Assembly: GCA_025917655.1 (NCBI GenBank)
Contig: CP084619.1
Location: forward strand, 2,046,001 to 2,110,000
Reading direction: 5' to 3'
Origin: Chlorella sorokiniana
Lineage: Eukaryota; Chlorophyta; Trebouxiophyceae; Chlorellales; Chlorellaceae
DNA: 64,000 nucleotides
Numbering within the stretch: position 1 is the stretch's first letter; every line of letters begins with the position of its first letter. Shown here one piece after another: positions 1-10,531 of this stretch. Both the position numbers and the translations under genes were made by a program. The notes below the pieces were generated by a model. It did not search any database, had not been told where the DNA came from, and saw nothing but the letters and a program-made list of their open reading frames with translations.

Positions 1-2260
1 CTGCTGGGGACGGCCACACCTCTTGCAACAGGCCAGGCAGCCGGTCGCAGGGCGGGGGCGCTGCTGAGCGCGGCTTCGCCGCCGCCCCCGCCCGCCGCAG
101 GTGCTGAAGCCCTTCATGGTGGTGGGCACCCCGGGCGGCTGGCGGAGCTGAGCCGCGACGGCTCGCTGCAGACCCACGGGTGAGGCGGCGGCGCGCTGTG
201 GGGGCTGCGCGCCGCGTGTGCAGCGCTGCCCGGGCAGCCGCCGCCGGCTGCCGCAAGCGATGCGCCGCTGCCCCTCCCTCACTGCTTGCGTCATTCCTTC
301 TTGCTTCCCGCAGCACGCGGCTGCTGGTGCTGGATGAGGTGGACCAGCTGCTGGCGCCGCAGGTGCCCCTCCTGCCGCGCTCCTCACTCTGCCCTCGCCC
401 TGCAGCGCTCGGCCGTCGTGTGGGCTTGAGTGGGGCACACGCCGCCTGCACTCCCCTTGCTGCCGCTGCCTGCTGAGCCTGCTGCACGCCCTTCCCTCCT
501 GCTCCCCGCCCGCCCCCGCCAGTTCCGCGAGGAGATGGTGCGCATCTGCGAGCACACCGGCAAGAAGGCGGCCGGGGGCGCCAGACGCTCGTCGTGTCCG
601 CCACCCTCACCGAGCGCGTGCTGCAGATGTGCGCAACCTGGTGCCCGGGCGCGCGCCAGGTGTTTGTGGGCGGCGCGCCAGTGGCAGCCACGGCGGCGGA
701 AGAGGCGGCGGCGCCAACCGCGGCGCCCGCAGCGGCGGCCGCAACGCCGGCAGCAGCAGCCCCTGGCGAGGAACGGCGGCCAGGCTGGGGCTGGGGCGAC
801 ATGAAGTCCCCCTCCGCGGATGCCCCGGACTTCAACCCCGGCACCAGCAGCGCGGGGGGCTGGGCAGCGAGGCGGCGGCGGCGGCCTCAGTGCCGCCCCA
901 CCTGCGCCACCACTGGGTCTCCTCGGCGCCGCAGCACAAGGTGGACACGCTGAGGTGAGGCGGCGCAGCAGGGAGCCAGGGCTGCCACGGCACCGCTGCT
1001 CCCATGCTGAACAGCAGGGCTGCAGCAGGTCTGGGGCAGGGCAGGGGGCCGCGAGCTGCTGTGGGCAATGTCGTTGCTGCCCCTCATGCCTGTCGGCTTC
1101 GCTGAACCCCTCCACTCCTGCTGGCCCGTGGCGCAGGCGCACCATGCACGCTCTGGGCGTGCAGCGGGCCCTCGTCTTCATGAACTTCCAGCAGCGCCTC
1201 AAAGACACGGGTGGGTGGGGCGGGGGCCAACAGCGCACACAGGCCAGAAAGTGGCTGGCTCCGCCCTGTCGCCGTGCGTGTTACAGTGTCTCCCCTGCCT
1301 AGGCGGCGGAGTGCCGCAGACAACAGTTTCTGCCCTGGTGAAGTTTCAAGGCGGAGTGTTTGAAATGTACACACCGCCCTCTTCCATCCACAGAGGCGAA
1401 GCTGGCGGCGCGAGGCATGGCCGTTGCCAGCCTGCACGGCGAGCTGACCAAGCAGCAGCGGCAGACGACGCTGGCGGCCTTCCGCCGAGGTGCGTGCCTC
1501 GCGGCGCCCCGCTGTATCTTGTCATGATGAACCCAATCCTGGATTTGCGGCACCTCTTCTTTTTTTCAGACAGGATTTCCAGGCTTGACGACACACAGGC
1601 ATTCCAGGCTTGGCAAGCGACTCTGCAGGATTCCTGCACTTCACGGATAGCATGCACACCCATTCACACCTCCCCACAACATAGGTGACTACCGCGCACT
1701 TGTGGTGTCTGACGTGGCTGCCCGCGGCCTGGATGTCCCCGACTGCGACGCCGTCTTCCACCTGGAGCTGCCCACCGACGCGGCACACTACGCGCACAGG
1801 GCGGGCCGCACCGGCAGGTGGGGCGGTGGGGCGGTGGAGGTGGCGGTGATGGTGGCAGTGACACATTGGCTGGCGGCCTGAGCGGCAGGCAGCCTGGATG
1901 CCAGGGCGGCTGCCAGGGCTTCCCAACAAGAGCGTCTGGCCAGCCATCAAGGCAGGCCAGTAACCAAGGCGTGGCTGTGCTGCTTGTGATGCACTGCGCA
2001 GGGCGGGGCGGCCGGGCGTCGTGGTCAGCCTGGCCAGCGGCGGCGAGCGGCATGTGGTGCAGAAGCTTGGGAGGCACCTGGGAGTGCAAATCAGCGAAGT
2101 GGAGGTGGCCTTTGGGCAGGCGGCGGAGAAGGAGGAGGCGGAGCAGCAACCTGATGGTGGCAAGCAGGGGCAGGGCCAGCCGGCGCGGCGGCCCATGGCG
2201 AAAGAACAGATGCAGGCACAGCGGCAGCGTAGGCCGAGCAGGGAATCCACAGTGGAATGA
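1..2260 (+). CDS. RH47: DEAD-box RNA helicase, RH47/ISE1-like, 5' end outside the window
   Basis: This is the 3' part of an ATP-dependent RNA helicase. Exons read by eye: 101-179, 314-362, 523-954, 1137-1210, 1394-1489, 1685-1817 and 2002-2260. Visible motifs in order are a TPGR-like motif Ib, motif [13 protein letters not shown] (DEVD rather than DEAD), motif III in [11 protein letters not shown], motif [17 protein letters not shown] and motif [14 protein letters not shown]. The C-terminal segments [19 protein letters not shown] and [13 protein letters not shown] resemble plant RH47, a helicase known from mitochondria/plastids and embryo development; localisation cannot be judged because the N-terminus is missing. 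A low-complexity Ala/Gly/Arg insert separates motif III from the second RecA domain. The frame must shift near 133 (TPG/R) and near 577 (before VVSATLT), both in G/C runs, probably sequence errors. Helicase assignment is firm; the RH47 subfamily is inferred from remembered similarity. Confidence 0.8.
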
Positions 2261-2309
2261 GCTTGCCCAGGGTTGCATTCTGCCCTGGCAAACCTCCAAG
2301 ACCGGCCAA

Positions 2310-2314
2310 TGTAA
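2310..2314 (+). other. candidate TGTAA polyadenylation signal of the helicase gene
   Basis: TGTAA lies 50 bases after the helicase stop codon. UGUAA is the common polyadenylation signal in green algae. Confidence 0.4.
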
Positions 2315-2437
2315 CAGTTAACGAAGGAATTACAGCGCTGTTTGAGACCCAGCGTCAGGAAAGAAAGTCTGGTGTGCTCAAGCCAGGTTGCCAGGCAGTT
2401 CGGCGTTTCTTCAGTGTGGAGCACTGAAGAAGCCACC

Positions 2438-3748
2438 ATGATTCAGTATGCTCCGTTGGCTCTCACGCTGCTCGTTGCAGCCTGCGGGCGGCCCTTGCCC
2501 GGGAGCAGCTCAATGGGCGCCTCACAAGGCACGTGCATGCTTGGACGGATCTCAGCCGCTGCCCAAGGACATCAGGGCCACATGCCCTGTCTGGAAGCAG
2601 CCCGTGCTTCAGCCAACTGCTGAACCTCACCAGCTGCATGTTGCAACCTCCATCCTCCTGGCAGGACGGGTTCTGATGCAGTCTGGGGCTCCCAAGTTCA
2701 TCGAGGCCAGCTCCCTTGCCTGGGAGGCAGCGTTGCTGAGCGGTGGCTCCCCTGCCCAGGAGCAAGTGCTCGAGGTGCCAGCCTCGCTGGAAGCGCTGGT
2801 CAGCCTGCCCCCTGCGGTTGAAATTGAGCCCGGCACGGAATCCTTTGCCACAACAGCAGCCCTGATCTTCACGGCAGGCAATGAGACGGAGGCTGAGCAA
2901 GTGACCGATGCTGCAGCAGAGGCGTTCCTCAATGGGCAGCCTGAGGCAGCCATCGCGCTGGCCCAGGTGGGTTGGTTGTGGGTGCAGTCCGGTCATCCAG
3001 CACATGCTTGGGACGTGCACTCAAACCTTTCACCTCGCCTACTGTATGCAGGCTGCTGCTGCTACAATGGCTTTTGGGCCCAGCCCCGCCATTGATGCCG
3101 CAGTGACCGAGGCACTGGGCCTCGGCGGCGACTTTGCCTCCTTCATGGCGACGGGGCTGGCCACAGCCGCAGCCAACCTCGTCAACGCAGTCGGCGCAAC
3201 CGTGCCAGCTGTGTCTGCCGCCTTTGCCCAGGCGGTGGGGAGCGCGGCGGCGCAGGGCTTATCGCTGCCTGCCTCACAGTCCTTTGCAGCCGCCCTTGCA
3301 GCCTCCCCACGCCTGGCAATGCCCCTCAGCGATTCTGTGGCTGCCCTGGGGGATGTTCTGCAGCCTCCAGATGACCTTGCTGCAGCCTGGTCTCAGGCCA
3401 CAGCCGCAGCAGTTACCAGGGGAGCCTCTGACGAGGCAGCGTATGCAATCTTCGCTGCCTTTACGGCGGGTACACCGTTCTCGGCGGCGTATGCCGCAGC
3501 ACTGGATGCCTCGGGGACCTCTCTGGTGCTCTGCGAGGCGTTTGAATCTGCAAAGGTGGGGGCAGAAGCTTCCCTTGCGCTGCGGCCCTGATGCGCTGGC
3601 GCATCCTGTCAAATGAATGTGCCATGACACCTGGGCTCGTCTTGGGTAAGCTTGTGACCTGTGCTTCCCGCAGGCATCTGCCATTGCAGCCGGAGCCGAG
3701 TTCCTGTTCAGCACAGCCGCAGGAACTGCTTTTTCCGCCTGCCAGTGA
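2438..3748 (+). CDS. alanine-rich, probably secreted protein of unknown function
   Basis: I do not recognise the family. The proposed ATG sits in a strong GCCACCATGA context and opens a hydrophobic stretch, MIQYAPLALTLLVAACG, that looks like a signal peptide. The start exon and the main exon are in different frames. One solution is a small intron ending in the CTCCTGGCAG acceptor at 2664 (for example donor at 2604), but this junction is uncertain. Introns 2967-3051 and 3556-3673 are clear GT-AG and in phase. The body is almost all Ala, Gly, Ser, Thr and Val with scattered Phe; segments such as FASFMATGLATAAANLV, QSFAAALAAS and AAYAIFAAFTAG suggest imperfect amphipathic repeats with a recurring F-x-x-A-x-A pattern. 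It ends TAFSACQ. Low-complexity secreted or surface proteins of this style are common in green algae. The gene is co-directional with the helicase upstream and convergent with the F-box gene downstream. Confidence 0.55.
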
Positions 3749-4061
3749 CTATTCCTTCCTGCGAATCTTCATCGTGTCACCAGATGCATTGCCAATGGAC
3801 AAATGCTTACTATGTATTAAGCCATGACAAGTGCAATGGCTTGCCAGAATTTGTGCCAGAATTTGTGCCGGGCAGAATGTGCATGAAATGTGTAAGGCAG
3901 TGGGCTGATGCTCAGTCCAAGAGGCTGGGTCAGCAGGGATGCGTGCGGGGTGTGGTTTGCAAACGCGCATGCAACCGGAGGGCCCCCCGGTGTTTGCAAG
4001 AATTTCTACTCGAGTCAGAAGTGAGCGTGGTCAGCAGTCAGAGGTATCACAGGGTCGGCTG
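3749..4061. other. convergent intergenic region
   Basis: This is the 3' flank shared by the alanine-rich protein gene (+) and the F-box/LRR gene (-). It is less GC-rich than its surroundings and contains TGTAA at 3891-3895 on the plus strand. I see no coding sequence or structured RNA. Confidence 0.5.
3891..3895 (+). other. candidate TGTAA polyadenylation signal
   Basis: TGTAA lies 143 bases after the stop of the alanine-rich protein gene. Confidence 0.35.
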
Positions 4062-7000
4062 TCAGAATGCGTGCGCAGAGTCCAGCAGGTGCGCCACCTC
4101 CGCCTTGGCGCCGGCGCTCAGCCGGTGGCACCCCAGCACGTTGAGGCTCAGCAGGCTGCTCATGCCGCCCAGCACCCTCAGCGAGTCGTCCGTAATTTTC
4201 CAGCTGCAGGGCGAGCAGAACGAATGGGGCCCAGGTGAGGGCGCAGCGGGAGGTACGCGGGCACACCTGACAGTCGCACGCGCTTGAGGGCATCCGCCCC
4301 CACCCACCCACCCAACACACACACACACACACACACAACCGCCCCTCAACATCCCCTCAGCACCCCACTGCCCTACCCACGCACCTGTACATGAGGTCGA
4401 GGCGGGAGAGGGCGGTGAGCGCGGTGAGGGCAGCGATGCCGTCGTCCCCAAACTGCCACCCAAACTGCAGCTCCAGCTCTTGCAAGGCACCCAGCTGAGC
4501 CAGGCAGCGCACGCCTGCATCGCTCACCTCGCCCATGCCCTGCAGTGGGAGGAGCCGGGTGCAGGGTGTGACGGGCATGGCGGTGGGTGCACAGCAGCCC
4601 GGCAGCGGGAGGACTAGGCAGGAGCGGCGAGGAAGGGGTTGGGCAGCGCGGCTGGACCATGGACACGGCAGCGCAGCAGCCCGCCCACCTGAAGGCTGAG
4701 GCTGGTGAGTCGCCGCAGGGCGGGTGCAAGCGCCGCCAGCCCCTCATCGCCGACGCGCTTGCACTGCCGCAGGTTGAGCGAGCGCAGGGCGGCCAGCCGC
4801 GCCAGCGCTGCGGCGCCGGCGTCGTCCAGCCCCGGGCAGTTTTGGAGCTGGAGGCAGGTGAGGGAGGGAGGCTCCAGGCCTCCACGCCCTGCCCGCTGAT
4901 CCCCGGGCACTCGCTGAGGTTCAGGAGGCCAGGCTGGCGAGGCAGCCCAGCGCAGCCAGGCCGCTGTCGCTCAGGCTGGAGCAGCCTTGCAGGCTCAGCG
5001 CGGTGAGGCGTCGCAGCGCGGGCGCCGCCGCGGCCAGCCCCGCGTCCAGCTGCGGCATGCAGCGGCAGCCCTCCAGCGACAGCTGGCGCAGCTCTGAGAG
5101 AGCGGCCTGCGGGGGCAGGTTGGGCAGAAGCGGAGGTTGGGTCGAGGGACTTTCATTGGCTCAAACATCATTGGACTCATTGGCAAGCCCCAGAACGGGA
5201 GGTCATCCGGCCGGAAAGCCGACGGCGACAGCCACTGCCCCTGTGCGCCTGTGCCGCTCTGGACACCAACAGGAGGGCAGAGGTGGGCGGGGACACGCAC
5301 CCGAGGGCCTTGAGGGCCAGGCCGGTGAGGGAGGTGCAGCCAGCCAGGCTGAGGGCGGTGAGGGCGACGAGGGAGGAGAGCGGGGCCAGGGCAGCCGCCC
5401 CCGCAGCCCGGTGCAGTGCTGCAGCTTGAGGCAGTGCAGGTGGGAGAGGGCTGCCAGGGGGCCATGCCCTCGCTGCTCAGCTCCCTGCAGCCCGACAGGT
5501 CCAGCTGGCGCAGGGCGGCCGCGGTGGAAAGGAAGCCCAGGGCGCCGTCTGCGGGCAGCAGGCACAGTGGCAAGGAGGGTTTACCAACCACAGAGTCGGG
5601 GCAGTTATGCCCAGCTTTTGGCTGGAAGGCGAACAATATCGGCGAGCAGTGCAAGGCATGCAGAGCTGCACATTGTCAGGGCCCACAGGGCACCGGTCCC
5701 ACTCAACCCCCCTCCCCCTCCAGCTGCACACCTGTCAACCTGTCGCAGCCACGCAGGCTGAGCCCGGTGAGGCGGTGCAGTGCCGGCAGCCCCGCCAGGG
5801 TCTGTCCCGGCGTGTTGGCCAGGTTGCGGCAGCCCTGCAGGTTCAGATCCTGCAGCAGGCACAGGCCTGCGAGGGGACAAGGGGAGGAGCAGCCGACATG
5901 CGGAGTGAGACGGCTGCCCCCAACCAAAGTCAGCGTGCTGTGCAGGCTCGGCGCCAGGCTCTCGTCATGCCTCGCTCCATGCGTCCACCCAGCATGCCGC
6001 CCCCTCCCCCACTGCTCTCACGCGACAGGTGTGCTAGCCCCCGCTCCGTGACCTGCCAGCAGTCCTGCAGGTTTAGGGCGCGCAGGGAGGGCAGGGCGGG
6101 CAGCACCTCCAGCCCCTCGTCCACCAGCCTGCAGAGGAGGGGGTGGCACAGCGGGCGGGGGTGTTGCAAGCTACTGTCTTTGCCGGCGAAAATGGCGTCC
6201 ATGACGTAAACCAGAAAACATCACGCAGAGCAGCGTAAACGGCCGGCTGTGGACCAAACTATGCGGGGAGCAGAAGCTTCCTCGGCATCCCAGAACGCCC
6301 CCTCTCCCATGCGCCAGCCGCCGCCCCTCCCCCACCCGTAGCAGCCCCGCAGGTTGAGCTGTGTCAGGCGCGCGAGGCGGGCCAGGCGGCTGAAGCCGGT
6401 GCCGCGCAGGTGCTCGCAGGCGCGCAGGTCCAGGCAGCGCAGGGCGGCCAGGCCCTCCAGGTGGGACAGGGCGCCGTCGGCCATCTGCTGGCAGCCGCGC
6501 AGCGACAGGTGCTGCAGGGCGGGCATGCAGCGCAGGGGCGCCAGGCCGCCCTCGCTCAGCCGCAGGCAGTTCCAGAGGATGAGGGAGGTGAGGCGGTGCA
6601 GGGGGCCAGGTGGGCAAGGCCTGCGGGAGTGGGGGGCCAACCATCAGCAAGCAGTGTCCAGCGGCTCAGCTCAGTCACCTCAACACCCCTCGCGCGCCAG
6701 TCCGCTGAGCACACAGCTGGCGCAGCCCCCTGAGTGGGCAGGAGGTGCAGGACATGGGCAGGGGCAGGGCGGTGCTCACCCTCATCCGAGATGTGGGTGC
6801 ATCCCGACAGGTCCAGGGAGCGCAGCGCGGCGCAGCGCCCCACCGCCGCCAGCGCGCCGTCGCCCACGGTTGACACGCGGGAGCAGCCGCCGATGGCCAG
6901 CTCGGCGAGGGAGCCGCCCAGGCCGCCAGCCATGGCCGCAAAGCCGCGCTCTGTCAGCAGCAGGCAGCCGGAGAGGTCCAGGAGGCCAGCGGCGGGCGCT

Positions 7001-8176
7001 GGGGGGCCCAGCCGCCGCGCCTGCTGCAACCGAGGCAGTGGAGCGCGCCACGGGCGAGCGCAGGCGGGGCACGGGGGCGGCGAGCCGGCGCCGGGGCCGC
7101 GCCAGCCGGGGCCCACAGCTGCGGCAGCTCCCGCCCCGCCAGCCCCGCCAGGCGCGCCAGCCCCAGGTCGGTGAGCTTGACGCAGTTGCGCAGGCAGAGG
7201 CGGGCGAGGCGGGGCAGGCGGGCCAGCGCGGCGACGCCGTCGTCGGTGACGCCCTCGCAGCCGCGCAGGCTGACGCAGCGCAGCGTGCTAAGCAGCGCCA
7301 CGTCAGCAAGCTCCGCATCCTGCAGGCAACCAGGCAGTTAGGTTGGGACCGGGAGGGCGAGCATGGGAACAGCGACAGGAGCTGCAAAAGCGCAGCGGCG
7401 GGCATGCAGCGCTGCAGCCGGCAGCAGCCTGCTGATGCGGCTGACAGCAGTGTCGGGACTGGCGGGAGCCCACCTGCAGCTGGCGGCAGCGACCCAGCTC
7501 CAAGGCTTGGAGGGAGGGGAAGCTGCGGTGGAGGAAGGGCGGGTGGAGGTCGTGCAGACTGCACACCAAGCCTCTACGCAACGAGAGAGGGGCAACCACC
7601 ATGGCAGCACCCATTCCTTGCTGCGACCCAACACGGGCGTATTCGTGGCCCCACCTGGCGGCGGCGAGGCGGCACTTGAGCTCGCGGGGACGCAGCAGCT
7701 GGACGTTGCTGGAGAGCGCCGCGTGCCAGTCGGCGCAGACCAGGCGCGCAGCCTTCACGTCTGCAGGCGACAGCCCCGACACCACCCACCGCCACACATC
7801 AGCCGGCAGCTCACTCCACCGCCCCGCGCTGCACAGCAAAGGCGGCATAGCCGGCGTGATGGCGGCGCGGGCCGCCGCGCCGCAGCGGCGCGGGCCGTGG
7901 CTGCCGCCTGCGGCGACCCGTCGCTGGTGACCAACGCTGCCAGCAGGCCCGCGCAGCTGCGGGGCGACTGCCGCCCGCTGCTGCCTCCCGGTGAGCTGCT
8001 GCCGTGGCTGTACTCCCCTGGCCACAGCGCGCGACGCGCGCTGGCCGCACGCTCCGCCACGGCGTCTGCCTCGCTGCCTGCAGCATCCCCGGGCCTTCAC
8101 CGGAACGCTGGCGAGTTGGCGGCGAGTTGAGCTGTGCTGCTTCAAGGCGAGCCAGGAGCTCATTGTTGAACTCCAT
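4062..8176 (-). CDS. F-box/leucine-rich-repeat protein (FBXL/AMN1-type LRRs)
   Basis: A long protein with an F-box-like segment followed by many cysteine-containing LRRs, the architecture of SCF ubiquitin-ligase substrate receptors. The F-box lies around 7700-7850: WSELPADVWRWVVSGLSP then KAARLVCADWHAAL. LRRs run from about 7640 down to 4062, for example LRSLDLSGCTHISDEG, LRSLNLRQCKRVGDEG, LRCLDLRACEHLRGTG and LLSLNVLGCHRLSAGA, spread over many exons with short introns. The chosen start is the first ATG (8176) of a reading that begins MEFNNELLARLEAAQLNS. Getting from there to the F-box needs small frame changes near 8090 and 7880, both in G/C runs. In the same frame before that ATG is an open hydrophobic run without its own ATG (see findings). 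The F-box normally binds SKP1 and the LRRs choose the substrate; the target here cannot be predicted. The protein ends HLLDSAHAF. Confidence 0.8.
4315..4337. repeat. (AC)n microsatellite
   Basis: About eleven AC units lie in an intron near the 3' end of the F-box/LRR gene, preceded by a CCCA-rich tract. Confidence 0.9.
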
Positions 8177-8419
8177 GCTGATTTGGGTAAGCGTCAGGCC
8201 GTCCAAAGATGCCCAGAGGGCGAGAGCCAGCAGGATGAAGACGCCGGCGCTCTGTCGCTTGCCGCCAGCGCCTGCGACTGCATCAGAAAATTGAGGGGCG
8301 GGGGGTATCGGCGCTACATGTCGCTCTCACGTATGCCACTGTAGGCCAATTAAGGCTGTCAGAAGGGGAGAACAGCTTGGGTGCGGATGCCCCAGATGGC
8401 GACCTTGGCAACCCAGGGC

Positions 8420-8426
8420 TATAAAT
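8420..8426 (+). promoter_or_regulatory. TATA-box-like motif TATAAAT
   Basis: TATAAAT stands out in very GC-rich DNA. The next ATG in the same direction is 32 bases downstream at 8458. It lies about 540 bases before the FKBP start, so it may serve an unannotated transcript and not FKBP. Confidence 0.35.
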
Positions 8427-8457
8427 GCCTACCTGACCGTCAGAGTAGAATCACAAA

Positions 8458-8757
8458 ATGGTCTTAAATGTCGTTAGAGGCGTCCGACTCCATCGCGTCG
8501 CGGGTTATGGAAGATTGCCCGAGATTTGCCGCGCCAAGAGCCCGTCTGGGTCTGAACTGCCACGTTGTAGATTAACACACTTCACACAGGGCAAGGTAGC
8601 TCGGCAAAGATCTCACATTTTCCTGCAGGCTTGCGCCATGCCAGGTAGGACGGACCTCCGCCGATGCCGCCTGACGCATGCCACTGCACATCACAGCCAG
8701 ACACTGTGTGCCGCTGTCATTGGGACTTTTGGATTACTTTTGAGGTGCTCTCATTGA
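8458..8757 (+). CDS. possible small protein, unsupported by homology
   Basis: An open frame of 99 codons starts just downstream of the TATA motif and stops before the FKBP gene. It contains the hexapeptide RCRLTH twice, about 36 residues apart, each followed by further basic residues and His/Thr. I recognise no domain, and no splice sites are needed. The composition (Arg, Cys, Leu, His) could arise by chance in GC-rich DNA, or the transcript could be a noncoding leader. Listed because the TATA motif is well placed for it. Confidence 0.15.
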   Translation: MVLNVVRGVRLHRVAGYGRLPEICRAKSPSGSELPRCRLTHFTQGKVARQRSHIFLQACAMPGRTDLRRCRLTHATAHHSQTLCAAVIGTFGLLLRCSH

Positions 8758-8962
8758 GTTGCGAACTGTCATGAAAGAATGAGTTACCTCGCTCGGACGC
8801 TGCTTGCGCCCGCCGTCTTCATCCTGCCAGGCTAGCTGCACATGTGGCGCCACTGCTGGAGCGCCCCTTCGCGGCCACCCCCGTCGGCAAAGGGCGGCAT
8901 TCACAGTGGGCAACAGCACACTAGTTTGCTTAATCCGGAACTCAGCAGGCGACTTCATCGCG

Positions 8963-10207
8963 ATGAGGGGCACAACCCTGTGCCTAGCGCTGCTCTTGAT
9001 GGCATCTGCAGCTTCTGTACTCGCGAAGGGTCAGCTGAAGGTCACGATCCTGGTGCGCTGCTGCGAATGGCGTGCGATCGCGATGCCTGCACGCTCCCCC
9101 TTCGCCGCTTGCAGAGAGTCCTGCCAAAGGCGTTCTCCACAAGCCTTTTGCGCCAGGCATCAGCAGGGCAGCAGGCGGCTGCGGTGTGGCCCGTCCCTCC
9201 GCCTCCTCCGACCGCCGTCTTGCCACGGTATCTTGCTACCCATGATGCCTCTTCCCTCAACCTGCAGAGGAAGGCAGAGAGCTGCGATATCAAGGCGGAG
9301 AAGGGCGACCAGGTGGAGGTCCACTATCTGGTGAGGCCGCCGCCTGTCCAGCAATTACGCAGCGGCTCTGCCTGTCCTCGGCCTCACGTCATGGCTGCCC
9401 TTCCTGCCAACGCTTGAGCGCTGCTGGAAGGGACTTGCAGTTTAGTCGGTTGCTAGTCAGCCCCCACGCTTCCCTTTTCTCCATTCATTGCTGCAATGAT
9501 TTCCCCCAACCAAAGAACGCTGCCCGTCCATTGCCACTGCCGCAGGGCACCCTGGACGATGGCAGCAAGTTTGACGCTTCCTACGACCGCAACAAGCCTT
9601 TTAAGTTCAAGCTGGGCGCTGGCATGGTCATCAAGGGTGCGCGCACCCCGCCCGCCCGCGCGCCCCCCTTTCCCGTTCCTAGGACCGCCTCACGGTTGTT
9701 TTCGACTTTGGCAGCCAACGTCACTGCTCCATGCTGTGGCCCCCTGCACCCCACCACTAGCCCATGGCCCTTCACAGGGGCGCGTGAGCTGGGCCCCTGG
9801 CTGCCAAACATTGCTGTCCCTCCCACAATCTCCTGCCGCAGGCTGGGACAAGGGCGTGCAGGGCATGTGCGTGGGCGAGAAGCGCAAGCTGGTCATCCCG
9901 CCGCACCTGGGCTACGGTGCGGCACGGCACCAATCCGTGCCAGTGGTGCAAGGTCTGTCTGTGCTGCTTGGCTGACGACGAGTGCCTCCTGCCTGTGCCT
10001 GCAGGCGACCGTGGCGCGGGTGGCGTGATTCCTGGCGGCGCAGTCTTGCACTTTGAGGTCAACATTCAAGTTTTATTGAGGGGGGTCAGGGAAGGGTGGG
10101 GTGGGGCAGTTGGCAGGTTGTCATACGCACCATTGCTGCCCGGTAAGCGATCTGCCCGTCTCCCATTGTTCCAGGTGGAGCTTTTGTCAGTCAACGGCAA
10201 GAAGTGA
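8963..10207 (+). CDS. FKBP2: FKBP-type peptidyl-prolyl cis-trans isomerase, ER type (FKBP2-like)
   Basis: Six exons: 8963-9052, 9268-9330, 9546-9636, 9842-9916, 10005-10057 and 10175-10207, together 405 bases (134 residues) with no frame problem. The N-terminus [21 protein letters not shown] is a clear cleavable signal peptide. The rest is a single complete FKBP domain: [63 protein letters not shown] and [15 protein letters not shown], closely following animal and fungal FKBP2/FKBP13. These enzymes speed proline isomerisation in proteins folding in the ER and bind FK506. The C-terminus VNGKK is not a KDEL or KKxx retrieval signal, so retention is unclear. A plastid-lumen FKBP is less likely because the leader lacks a bipartite transit peptide. 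Confidence 0.93.
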
Positions 10208-10531
10208 AGCGGAAGGCTTGACGAACAATGGAACGCTCACCAGCTGGCGGTTACCAAGCTGCGTCCGCTCCGTGCTCGCCACCTGTCCCCCGCATCGTCA
10301 GACCTCAATCCTGCTCTGGCTGCTTCATGGAACTGTGTTCGTGATGGTTTGTATCTCTTAAGCATGCCACACAAGCGAAGCAGCAGGGTTAAACAGAAGG
10401 AGGGCGCAGGTTATGCTCGGCCTTGTCACCCCTGCCTATCGCTTCCACCCGCCTGGGTGCCAGGCTGGCTGGGCCCATAGTGGACTGCGGCCCTGCTCGG
10501 TGCAGTGTCCTTCTTGGATACAATCCGCACC
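10208..10531. other. intergenic region between the FKBP and MYND genes
   Basis: This is the 3' flank of FKBP and the upstream region of the MYND gene, both on the plus strand. I see no clear element and no TGTAA. Confidence 0.4.

Larger units (their letters stand above)
8177..8962. other. divergent intergenic region between the F-box/LRR and FKBP genes
   Basis: This region of about 790 bases should carry the promoters of both flanking genes. It holds a good TATA motif at 8420-8426 (+) and a 99-codon open frame starting 32 bases after it (listed separately). I found no tRNA, snRNA or transposon in it. Confidence 0.5.
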
